Assembly (NCBI GenBank): GCA_036390175.1
Contig: DASWCG010000020.1
Span: forward strand, 1-10,424
Reading direction: 5' to 3'
Length of the DNA: 10,424 bases
Origin: DASQHY01 sp036390175
GTDB taxonomy: Bacteria; Acidobacteriota; Terriglobia; Acidiferrales; UBA7541
This document shows, in pieces, positions 1 through 6,369 of this stretch (positions are counted from its first letter, which is position 1; each line of letters opens with the position of its first letter). Made by a program: the position numbers and the translations under genes. Under the pieces are notes generated by a model that was not told the DNA's origin, made no database searches, and saw nothing but the letters and a program-made list of their open reading frames with translations.

Positions 1-488
1 AGCTGGCCGTCGCGCGAGGCGATGACAATGGCTGTGGGGTCTCCCCGCGCGACTTCCAGCGCAAACGAAGGGCCGGAGAGCGCGGCAACGCGCGGGAGGA
101 ATTTCGCGGAAATAACCTGGTGCAGAACTTCGCTCATGCGCGCGTGAGTGCGGGGCTCGAGTCCCTTGGTGGCGCTGACGAACACCATTTCCGGAGTGAA
201 GTACGGAAGCATTTCGGTGTAGACGGCGCGGGCGTTAGCGGAGGGCATCACTCCGACGACGACGGCGGCGCCATGGAGTGCGGCGGAGGCTTGATGCGTC
301 ACCTCAGTATCCGGGGGGAGCGGAAAACCCGGGAGGTAGGTTTCGTTGATGCGGGTGGTCCGGATTTTTTCGCAGACGGCTGGGTCGTGAACCCACAGCA
401 CGAGGCGATGCGGCATACGGCTGCGTGATAGAACAATCGCGAGGGCTGTGCCCCAGCTTCCCCCGCCAAGGATGGCGATCTTTTTCAT
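1..488 (-). CDS. gpsA: Glycerol-3-phosphate dehydrogenase [NAD(P)+], N-terminal part, cut by window edge
   Basis: Cytosolic enzyme that reduces dihydroxyacetone phosphate to sn-glycerol-3-phosphate, the backbone for phospholipids. About 162 N-terminal residues are visible; the family is usually about 330 residues long. The protein opens with MKKIAILGGGSWGTALA, the Rossmann dinucleotide-binding loop (Gly8, Gly10, Gly13). Further on are KGLE at residues 108-111 and SGPSFALEVARGDPTA at 138-153, both hallmarks of GpsA. No stop interrupts the frame down to base 1, so this is truncation by the window and not a pseudogene. The ATG shares the four bases ATGA with the plsY stop codon and has no clear Shine-Dalgarno sequence, so translation is probably coupled to plsY. 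PlsY uses the product of this enzyme directly, which fits the pairing. The substrate-binding C-terminal domain, with the catalytic lysine, lies outside the window. Confidence 0.95.
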   Translation of the reverse strand, partial: MKKIAILGGGSWGTALAIVLSRSRMPHRLVLWVHDPAVCEKIRTTRINETYLPGFPLPPDTEVTHQASAALHGAAVVVGVMPSANARAVYTEMLPYFTPEMVFVSATKGLEPRTHARMSEVLHQVISAKFLPRVAALSGPSFALEVARGDPTAIVIASRDGQ

Positions 489-1147
489 GGGCGTCGGCGA
501 AAGGTCAGCGGGGGTTCTGTCCCAGTGAGCAGCCGCTCAATGTTGCGGCGATGGCGGAAGATAATCAGGATGGAGGCAAGCGCGACGCCGATGGAAACCA
601 CGTGCGGGGGAGCGTGACGCGGCGCATATACGAGATACATCAAGAATGGCAGAGATGCGGCCGCGGCGATCGAGCCCAACGAGATGTAACGCCAGAACGC
701 GACGACCGCAACAAAGATTGCCAGGGCCGCCAAAACCGCAGGAACGGAAATCATCAGGAACCCGCCGGCGGCCGTGGCCACCCCTTTTCCGCCTCGAAAC
801 TTGAGCCACACCGGAAACAGATGGCCGGCGATGGCTGCCAGCGCCGCCACCATCATCCAATCAATCCGAGAAGGATTAAACGGGCTGAGGGAAATGGAAT
901 CGCGGATGAAGTGTGCGGGGAGCCAGACGCCAAGATAACCCTTTCCGGCGTCGAGAAGCAGCGTCATCGCACCTCCGCCGAGGCCCACGGCGCGCGTGAC
1001 GTTCGCGGCCCCGATGTTTCCGCTGCCAACGGCGCGGATATCGCCTCGGCCGCCCAGTTTCGTAATGAGGAGGCCGAACGGGACTGAGCCAAGAAGATAC
1101 GCGGTCAGGGGCACCCAGGCGAGTGCAAGCAAATCATCGTGGTTCAT
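485..1147 (-). CDS. plsY: Acyl-phosphate:glycerol-3-phosphate acyltransferase PlsY
   Basis: Inner-membrane enzyme that moves an acyl group from acyl-phosphate to glycerol-3-phosphate, giving lysophosphatidic acid, the first acylation step in most bacteria. At 220 residues it is near the family's usual length. The three conserved loops are visible: LLGSVPFG at residues 18-25 with GSGNIGAANVTR at 41-52; LLLDAGKG at 63-70 and GHLFPVWLKFRGGKG at 108-122; and HRRNIERLLTGTEP at 199-212. Hydrophobic stretches near 8-28, 55-75, 95-112, 124-152, 156-175 and 182-198 fit its multi-pass fold. The acyl-phosphate producer PlsX is not in the window. The gene starts 7 bases after thpR. A GGAG at 1161-1164 lies 13 bases upstream of the ATG, rather far for a Shine-Dalgarno. 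Its stop overlaps the gpsA start (ATGA). Confidence 0.97.
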   Translation of the reverse strand: MNHDDLLALAWVPLTAYLLGSVPFGLLITKLGGRGDIRAVGSGNIGAANVTRAVGLGGGAMTLLLDAGKGYLGVWLPAHFIRDSISLSPFNPSRIDWMMVAALAAIAGHLFPVWLKFRGGKGVATAAGGFLMISVPAVLAALAIFVAVVAFWRYISLGSIAAAASLPFLMYLVYAPRHAPPHVVSIGVALASILIIFRHRRNIERLLTGTEPPLTFRRRP

Positions 1148-1154
1148 CGCGCGA

Positions 1155-1718
1155 TCATTTCTCCGGGCCCGTAAACGCGAAAGTGGCGAGCCGTTCGTAT
1201 TCAGCGCCGTCGGGCTTCAATTTGCTTTGGTACAAATGGAATTCGCTGATACGCGCCGCCCCAAATTCCCGGGCGCACAGTTCGCGCATTGCTTCTGCGA
1301 GGCGCGGTTGGCTTTGGGGTTGCTTGAACCGTGCGAGGGTTAAGTGTGGGTGAAAGGCGCGCTCCTCGCGAGCGATGCCGAGCAAGAAAAGCCTTCGTTC
1401 GACTTCGGCCCTGACTTCGGCGAGATTCGGCGTGGCTTCAATCCCTGCCCAGAGGACACGCGGGCGGCGCTCGTTTGGGAAACAGCCGACTTCGCGAAAG
1501 CTCATTTCGACAGGCTTTGCGGAACGGAGGTCCGCGAGAGCAGTTTTCACGCGCTCTACCATCTCGGGAACAGTTTCACCGATGAATTTGAGGGTGACGT
1601 GCATCCCTTCTGTTTGTACCCAGCGAGCACCACGCGCTGCGGGGGCAAGTTCTTTCATGAGCTGCGCGATGTTCTGCCGGACGCCCTCGTTGAGATCCAT
1701 GGCCACGAAGACGCGCAA
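1155..1718 (-). CDS. thpR: RNA 2',3'-cyclic phosphodiesterase (2H family, formerly LigT)
   Basis: Cytosolic member of the 2H phosphoesterase family. ThpR enzymes open 2',3'-cyclic phosphates at RNA ends to 2'-phosphates, and some ligate tRNA halves in vitro; the cellular role is poorly defined. It has 187 residues, a normal length. Both catalytic HxTx motifs are present: H40-V-T42-L (in MHVTLKFIGE) and H125-L-T127-L (in HPHLTLARF). I chose the TTG start at 1718 because it includes RVFVAMDL, which matches the conserved first strand of the family. The next start, the ATG at 1700, would remove that strand. An AAAGG about 8 bases upstream of the TTG can serve as ribosome binding site. The cinA stop lies 4 bases upstream and plsY follows after 7 bases, so this is an internal operon gene. 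Confidence 0.93.
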   Translation of the reverse strand: MRVFVAMDLNEGVRQNIAQLMKELAPAARGARWVQTEGMHVTLKFIGETVPEMVERVKTALADLRSAKPVEMSFREVGCFPNERRPRVLWAGIEATPNLAEVRAEVERRLFLLGIAREERAFHPHLTLARFKQPQSQPRLAEAMRELCAREFGAARISEFHLYQSKLKPDGAEYERLATFAFTGPEK

Positions 1719-1722
1719 GCGC

Positions 1723-2991
1723 TTAGCCTTTCGCCTGCTTCTTAGCCTGGCCTGCGTAGAGAAAGTGGCGGCGGATCATGTCCAGAGCCGACTGTGACGC
1801 CTGCCAACGAATGCGCTCGCGATCGCCGGGGAACACCACTCCGCGTTCGCGCGTGCCGCTGGAATGAGCGAGAGCAATGTGCACCGTGCCGACGGGTTTT
1901 TCTTCCGAGCCCCCGCCCGGACCAGCAACGCCGGTGACGCCGACGCCCAGCGTGCTCCCCGTGCGGCGGCGGACGCCCTCGGCGAGCGCGACGGCGACTT
2001 CCGCGCTGACCGCTCCCTTTGAGGCGATGAGTTCGGCGGGCACATCCGCCCAGGCTGCTTTCATTTCGTTGCTGTAGCAGACTGCGCCGCCGAGAAAATA
2101 CGTGGAGCTCCCCGCGAGGCTGGTGAGCCGTTCGGAAAGCAGGCCCCCGGTACAACTTTCGGCGACGGCGACGCTGGCCTGATTTTCCTTCAACTCGCGC
2201 GCGACGACTTCTTCGAGGGTGTCGCCTTCGAGCGTGAAAATATTTTCGCCAAGAGCGAGCTGGAAGCCTTTCACCAACTCGTCGAGCAGTTTTTCAGTCG
2301 CGATGGCATCCGCGGACCAGGCACGGAGGTGAATTTGAATCTCACCGGGCGAAGCAAGGATGGTGGTGTGGACCTGATCCTTGTAACGCTTGTAAATCGG
2401 CGCGATGCGCTGCTCGAGGTCCGACTCGCCCATGCCCGCGACGCGCAACTCGCGATGGAAGAGGCGCAGCGCAATCTTCCCGCGGGACAGGCGCGGCTCG
2501 ACGTGGTTTCTGTACATCGGCATCAACTCGTGAGGCGGGCCGGGAAGAAGAACGATGATGCGGCCGTGGTCCTCGAGCCAAAGGCCCGGAGCGGTGCCAT
2601 TGGGGTTGTCGAGCACGGCCGCGCCTTCGGGCACCATCGCCTGGCGCACATTGATCTCTGGCATGGTGCGGCCGAACTTGCGGAAGCGCGCTTCGATTTC
2701 ATGAATGATGGCGTCGTTGCGGATGAGTTTTCGGCCAAGCATCTCCGCGACGGTTTCGCGCGTGAGGTCGTCTTCGGTGGGGCCGAGTCCGCCGATGGAG
2801 ACAACCAACTCCACGCGGTCGAGCGCGCCGCGAAACGCGTCGTGAACTTGCGAGCGCAGGTCGCCGACGACGGTCTTGCGCACGATTTCGATGCCGAGAC
2901 GATTGAGCTGCTCGGTGAGGAACAACGAATTGGTGTCCAGGCGATCCGGAGTGAGCAGTTCGGAGCCGACCGCAATGATTTCAGCCTTCAT
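1723..2991 (-). CDS. cinA: CinA family protein with C-terminal nicotinamide-nucleotide amidase (PncC) domain
   Basis: Two-domain CinA of 422 residues, the usual full length. Residues 1-170 form the MoCF/COG1058-type domain, with IIAVGSELL at 5-13, SIGGLGPTEDD at 65-75 and LLPGPPHE at 148-155; in some relatives this domain is an ADP-ribose pyrophosphatase. A linker follows, then the PncC amidase domain from about 260 to 412, with AESCTGG at 277-283 (Ser279 expected as nucleophile), GAVCYSNEMK at 302-311 and GVTGVAGPGGG at 351-361. PncC turns nicotinamide mononucleotide into nicotinate mononucleotide for NAD recycling. The frame is open upstream to a possible start at 3033. I prefer the ATG at 2991 because the extra 14 residues lack family similarity and because this ATG overlaps the upstream stop as ATGA. 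The name means competence- or damage-inducible, but nothing here shows such regulation. Confidence 0.96.
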   Translation of the reverse strand: MKAEIIAVGSELLTPDRLDTNSLFLTEQLNRLGIEIVRKTVVGDLRSQVHDAFRGALDRVELVVSIGGLGPTEDDLTRETVAEMLGRKLIRNDAIIHEIEARFRKFGRTMPEINVRQAMVPEGAAVLDNPNGTAPGLWLEDHGRIIVLLPGPPHELMPMYRNHVEPRLSRGKIALRLFHRELRVAGMGESDLEQRIAPIYKRYKDQVHTTILASPGEIQIHLRAWSADAIATEKLLDELVKGFQLALGENIFTLEGDTLEEVVARELKENQASVAVAESCTGGLLSERLTSLAGSSTYFLGGAVCYSNEMKAAWADVPAELIASKGAVSAEVAVALAEGVRRRTGSTLGVGVTGVAGPGGGSEEKPVGTVHIALAHSSGTRERGVVFPGDRERIRWQASQSALDMIRRHFLYAGQAKKQAKG

Positions 2992-4043
2992 CGCAGCGGC
3001 GACCCCGCAAGGGGAAGACCGGCGACATCCCAATCGAGCGTAAAGAGGGCGCTGTTCGTGGCGAGGACGGCGCGGCTCGTCGCCAGAAGGGCTAGTCCTA
3101 CAAGGCCCGAGCCGCTAAGGACAAACTCGGCGCGGCCCTGCGGCGTGACGCGAACCAAACCGCGGCGGCCGCTGAGCGAAGCGGCAACAAACAGATTGCC
3201 GTTGCGGTCGAAGGCCAGACCCTGCGGGCGGCCGAGACCTCGATAAAAGGTGGTCACTTCACCGCCCTGCGTGACGCGGTAGACGTGGTCAAAACTTGAC
3301 GTCGTGGGCCCGGTGACGTACAGATCTCCCGACGGATGAAAAGCCAAATGGTAGGCGGCGATGGAGGGTTCCAGCGTGGCAAATACAAAAACTTCGCGGT
3401 TGCCACTGATTTTGAAAATTGTGCCGCTGCGGTCGCCCACATAAAGATTGCCGGCGGAGTCAAAGGCCAGGCCTGTGGCGATTCCCATGCCCTCGATCCA
3501 GAGCTGGGAGCGGCCGTCGGGCGTTACACGATGAATCGTGCCGTCATTGCGGCAGGAGACGTAAAGCATTCCTGAACGATCGAGAGCCAGCCCCGAGGGA
3601 TTCACCAGATCGGTGACAAACGGCTTGATTGTGTAATTTGCGGTGATCTTGTAAAGCGAGACGGGCACTTTGTGCCCGCGCTGACCGCTGAATGTCACAT
3701 AAGTATTGCCTTCGGCGTCCACGACGGGATTGGCGACCGGGTGCAGGTTGTCGGCAATTTGCACGCCAAGAGAGATCGGAAAGGGTGCGCTTTCGGAGCG
3801 CGCGGTGGCAACGCGCATGGCGCCTTCCGATGCGCCTTCGGGAACACGGGCAATCAGAAAGTTTTCCGCAGAGAGAAGCAGCTCGCCTTCGACCTCGCCA
3901 AAGCGCACGCGGGGACGTGTGTTGTTGTGCGACACGAAGCCGCTGCCGTGGATTTCGACTTCACCGCCGGCAATGGCCGCAGCGGGCGCGACACGTTCGA
4001 TGCGCGGGATGCCGTTGCCGCTCTGTGTTAGTCCGAATGGCAT
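2988..4043 (-). CDS. IPT/TIG domain plus NHL-like beta-propeller protein, function unknown
   Basis: Protein of 351 residues that I recognise by fold, not function. Residues 12-95 resemble an IPT/TIG immunoglobulin-like domain (PRIERVAPAAAIAGGEVEIH, then GSGF). The rest is a beta-propeller of NHL/SMP-30 type, with repeats of the form GLAhDxxGNLYVxxxxxxxIxRhTxxG near residues 103-135, 149-177, 189-214, 229-262 and 273-305 and a degenerate one at 313-337, so five or six blades. The frame is open to an ATG at 4058; I prefer the ATG at 4043, which overlaps the pgpA stop as TAATG. Such proteins are usually exported, yet neither start gives a signal peptide or membrane segment. Coupling to pgpA upstream and cinA downstream places it firmly in the operon. 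It could be a ligand-binding scaffold or a lactonase-like hydrolase, but I cannot identify catalytic residues. Confidence 0.85.
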   Translation of the reverse strand: MPFGLTQSGNGIPRIERVAPAAAIAGGEVEIHGSGFVSHNNTRPRVRFGEVEGELLLSAENFLIARVPEGASEGAMRVATARSESAPFPISLGVQIADNLHPVANPVVDAEGNTYVTFSGQRGHKVPVSLYKITANYTIKPFVTDLVNPSGLALDRSGMLYVSCRNDGTIHRVTPDGRSQLWIEGMGIATGLAFDSAGNLYVGDRSGTIFKISGNREVFVFATLEPSIAAYHLAFHPSGDLYVTGPTTSSFDHVYRVTQGGEVTTFYRGLGRPQGLAFDRNGNLFVAASLSGRRGLVRVTPQGRAEFVLSGSGLVGLALLATSRAVLATNSALFTLDWDVAGLPLAGSPLR

Positions 4044-4618
4044 TAGAGGCCAAGCCATCTCAGGAGCCAGAGTCCCAGCGCGGCGTAAACGGCGGCCAGC
4101 CAGTCATCGGCCATGATCCCCCAGCCGCCGGGCAATGACTCCGCCTGCCGCACGGGAAACGGCTTCCAAATATCGAACACGCGAAAAAGTATAAAACCCG
4201 CGAGCAGCAATTTCCAGTTTAGCAGGCCCAGCAGCCCGCCGCCGAGAAGCAGCGTAAGGTGCTGGCCGGATACTTCGTCAATTACGACGTACTGAGGGTC
4301 TGAGATTCCGGCATAGGCGGCGACTCGCGAGGCGCTCCAGACACCGAGGCGCGACACAACCAGGAACACGATTGCGGAGAAGAGCACAACGGTTGAAATC
4401 GGGCGGCCGAGGACCACCGGCATGTCGAGCCCCAGATTCCAAAGAGCGCGCGCTGCGACAGATGAATTCGTTATAAGAGCGAGAGCCAATCCGACCAGAG
4501 AACCAAATGTCCCGGGGGCTTTGGAAATGTACCCGATTCCGAAACCTGTGGCGAGAAATAGAGCGAAGCGCGGTTTGGGGGCAGCGGGAGGCGCCGCAGC
4601 GTCAGTGTTCGGTCTCAT
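4043..4618 (-). CDS. pgpA: Phosphatidylglycerophosphatase A
   Basis: Inner-membrane phosphatase that removes the terminal phosphate of phosphatidylglycerophosphate to give phosphatidylglycerol, the precursor of cardiolipin. It has 191 residues. Conserved PgpA blocks are ATGFGIGYISKAPGTFGS at residues 23-40, DPQYVVIDEVSGQ at 107-119 (acidic Asp/Glu residues expected at the metal site), FRVFDIWKPFPVRQAE at 145-160 and GGWGIMADDWLAA at 164-176. Hydrophobic segments near 39-50, 75-90, 120-150 and 170-190 fit a membrane protein. A proline/alanine-rich stretch precedes the domain. I chose the ATG at 4618 over an in-frame TTG at 4651; the latter would add 11 residues with no family similarity. The start lies inside the last codons of yacG (17-base overlap) and the stop overlaps the next start as TAATG. 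PgsA, which supplies the substrate, is not in the window. Confidence 0.95.
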   Translation of the reverse strand: MRPNTDAAAPPAAPKPRFALFLATGFGIGYISKAPGTFGSLVGLALALITNSSVAARALWNLGLDMPVVLGRPISTVVLFSAIVFLVVSRLGVWSASRVAAYAGISDPQYVVIDEVSGQHLTLLLGGGLLGLLNWKLLLAGFILFRVFDIWKPFPVRQAESLPGGWGIMADDWLAAVYAALGLWLLRWLGL

Positions 4619-4790
4619 TCGGGTCCGGTTTTTCGGGAGAAGGTTCGTCAACGACAGGCTCGGAAACGACGTAGCGTTCGGCGGCCCAGTTGCCGAGGTC
4701 CAGCAGGCGGCAGCGCTCGCTGCAAAAAGGGAAGTCGGGATGCTTGGCGGAGTCCGTCGAGGCTTTGCAGATTGGGCAGTGGTGCGTCAT
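4602..4790 (-). CDS. yacG: Zinc-binding DNA gyrase inhibitor YacG
   Basis: Small cytosolic zinc-finger protein of 62 residues, typical for the family. In E. coli YacG binds the GyrB subunit and blocks DNA binding by gyrase. The four zinc ligands are Cys5 and Cys8 (HCPIC) and Cys23 and Cys27 (FCSERC), followed by the diagnostic RLLDLGNWAAERYVV at residues 28-42. The tail from about 43 to 62 is acidic and proline-rich (SEPVVDEPSPEKPDPNETEH), like the flexible tail of other YacG proteins. The gene begins 45 bases after rimO and its end overlaps pgpA by 17 bases. I see no convincing Shine-Dalgarno sequence upstream. YacG is often encoded near coaE, which is not present here, so its place in a lipid and NAD operon is less usual. 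Confidence 0.93.
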   Translation of the reverse strand: MTHHCPICKASTDSAKHPDFPFCSERCRLLDLGNWAAERYVVSEPVVDEPSPEKPDPNETEH

Positions 4791-4835
4791 GGATGCGTGA
4801 TTCGTGCCCCCGGTGAAAGAATCAGGGCAGCAATC

Positions 4836-6317
4836 TTAACTCAGGATGCGTAGGGGTGCACCGGTGGAGATGCGCTGGACGGGCGCGGCCGGGAATGCAG
4901 GTGCGGCCGCTGAAGTGGCGGAAGAGACGTTGGCGGGATCGGCTGATACGCTCGGGCGGCGTTGGAGAATTTCGATGACGCGGCCAATGAGGTCGTAGGC
5001 ATCGGCTTTGGTGATTTCCACTCGGGCGAGGTCGCCGGGACGCGCAGTCTCGCCCGATTGGGTTTCAATATCTGTGAGGAAGAGTCTGCCGTCAATTTCA
5101 GGAGCCATACCCTCGAGGCGCGCCTCCCAGACCAGTTCATTTTCTTTCGAGGGGCCTTCGACGAGCGCGGAAACCCTCTTGCCAACACGCTGGCGGAGTT
5201 TCTGCCGGGAGATTCTCTTTTGGATGGCCATCAGGCGCTCGCGGCGCACGGCGATGGTCTCTGCATCCACTTTTTGACCGAGCGCGAAGCTGGAGGCGTT
5301 GTCCACGTCGGAGTATTCGAAAACGCCCATCCAATCGAATTGTGCGGCGCGAACGAAATCGTAAAGTTCGTCGAAATCGTTCTCGGTTTCGCCGGGGAAG
5401 CCGACGATGAATGAAGTGCGCAACGAAATGCCGGTGACGGTGCCACGAATGCGTTCGAGCAATTTCAGGAAGGCGTCGCCGCTCGAACCGCGCTTCATGA
5501 GCGCGAGGACCTTGCGGCTGGCATGCTGCAACGGCATGTCCATGTACTTGACGAGGCGAGGATGCGCGGCGATGGTGTCCAGCAATTTCTGCGTGACGCG
5601 ATTCGGATAGCAATAGAGAAAGCGCACCCAGAAGAGATCTTCGATTTGCGCGAGGCGGTCGAGGAGCAGCGCGAGGCCATCGCGCAGGCTGAGATCCTCG
5701 CCATACGAAGTGGTGTCCTGGCCGATGAGGGTCACCTCGCGGACACCAGCGCGCGCCAATTGCTGGGCTTCGCGGACGACGGATTCAAACCGGCGGCTGC
5801 GGAATTTTCCGCGAAGCTGCGGGATGATGCAGAAGCTGCACGGGTGGTCGCAGCCTTCGGCAATCTTGATGTAGGCGGAGTGGCGCAGCGTGCTGAGGAC
5901 GCGCGGCGTCAGGTCATGGTAAAGGAACGCGGGCGGCTCGGCTGGAAGAACGCGCAGGCTGCCCTGGACCGCTTCGAGAATCCGTTCGACTTCGCCGGTC
6001 CCCACGACGGCGTCCACTTCCGGAATCTGCTCGAGAATTTGCTCGCGATAGCGCTCGACCAAGCAGCCCGCAACGATGAGCTTCTGCGCGGCGCCGAATT
6101 TCTTGTATTCGGCCATTTCCAGAATTGTGTCCACCGATTCTTGCTGCGCGGGCCCGATGAAGCTGCACGTATTGACCACCAGGATTTCAGCTTCGGCGGC
6201 GCGCGGGGTCAGCGCATAACCGTGACGCGCCAAAATGCCCATCATGACCTCGCTATCCACAAGGTTCTTGGGACAGCCGAGACTGACGAAACCGACTTTA
6301 GGCGCGATTGCGGACAT
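4836..6317 (-). CDS. rimO: Ribosomal protein S12 methylthiotransferase RimO
   Basis: Cytosolic radical-SAM enzyme that methylthiolates a conserved aspartate of ribosomal protein S12. The N-terminal UPF0004 domain carries SLGCPKNLVDSE at residues 12-23, the form typical of RimO; MiaB has a different motif there. The auxiliary [4Fe-4S] cysteines are C15, C51 and C85. The radical-SAM cluster CxxxCxxC is C156, C160 and C163 (GCDHPCSFCIIPQLRG). A TRAM domain covers about 380-450. The protein has 493 residues, some 40-60 longer than most RimO, because of an Ala/Pro/Ser-rich tail from about 453 to the end. The ATG at 6317 sits just before the first strand of the domain; I see no good Shine-Dalgarno. 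This is the first gene of the eight-gene run, and a promoter-like element lies just upstream at 6341-6350. Confidence 0.97.
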   Translation of the reverse strand: MSAIAPKVGFVSLGCPKNLVDSEVMMGILARHGYALTPRAAEAEILVVNTCSFIGPAQQESVDTILEMAEYKKFGAAQKLIVAGCLVERYREQILEQIPEVDAVVGTGEVERILEAVQGSLRVLPAEPPAFLYHDLTPRVLSTLRHSAYIKIAEGCDHPCSFCIIPQLRGKFRSRRFESVVREAQQLARAGVREVTLIGQDTTSYGEDLSLRDGLALLLDRLAQIEDLFWVRFLYCYPNRVTQKLLDTIAAHPRLVKYMDMPLQHASRKVLALMKRGSSGDAFLKLLERIRGTVTGISLRTSFIVGFPGETENDFDELYDFVRAAQFDWMGVFEYSDVDNASSFALGQKVDAETIAVRRERLMAIQKRISRQKLRQRVGKRVSALVEGPSKENELVWEARLEGMAPEIDGRLFLTDIETQSGETARPGDLARVEITKADAYDLIGRVIEILQRRPSVSADPANVSSATSAAAPAFPAAPVQRISTGAPLRILS

Positions 6318-6340
6318 TTGCGAGGAACTCGAAACTACTT

Positions 6341-6350
6341 ATTCTAGCAT
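6341..6350 (-). promoter_or_regulatory. Possible extended -10 promoter element upstream of rimO
   Basis: On the minus strand this reads ATGCTAGAAT, that is TGC followed by TAGAAT, close to the sigma-70 extended -10 (TGnTATAAT). It lies in the 52-base gap between the tgpA stop and the rimO start. A start about 7 bases downstream would give a leader of roughly 17 bases. No good -35 box is visible at the proper distance, but extended -10 promoters can do without one. The same ten bases occur upstream of tgpA. It could drive the rimO-to-gpsA operon. Confidence 0.4.
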
Positions 6351-6369
6351 ATGCGCGCGGGGCGGCGTT

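Noticed and set aside
425..1087. Open frame of 220 codons on the plus strand opposite plsY
   Set aside because: PlsY motifs on the minus strand are unambiguous and the plus frame crosses the plsY-gpsA junction with no family similarity.
2992..3033. N-terminal extension of CinA by 14 residues
   Set aside because: CinA proteins begin at the MKAEIIAVGSELL strand, and the ATG there overlaps the upstream stop as ATGA.
2329..3246. Long open frame of 305 codons on the plus strand
   Set aside because: It lies antisense to cinA and the propeller gene, has no recognisable motif, and ignores the clear CinA motifs on the other strand. High GC produces such mirror frames.
5523..6347. Open frame of 274 codons on the plus strand opposite rimO
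   Set aside because: The minus strand carries complete RimO motifs with all six cluster cysteines; the plus frame shows no domain and is best read as a mirror frame.
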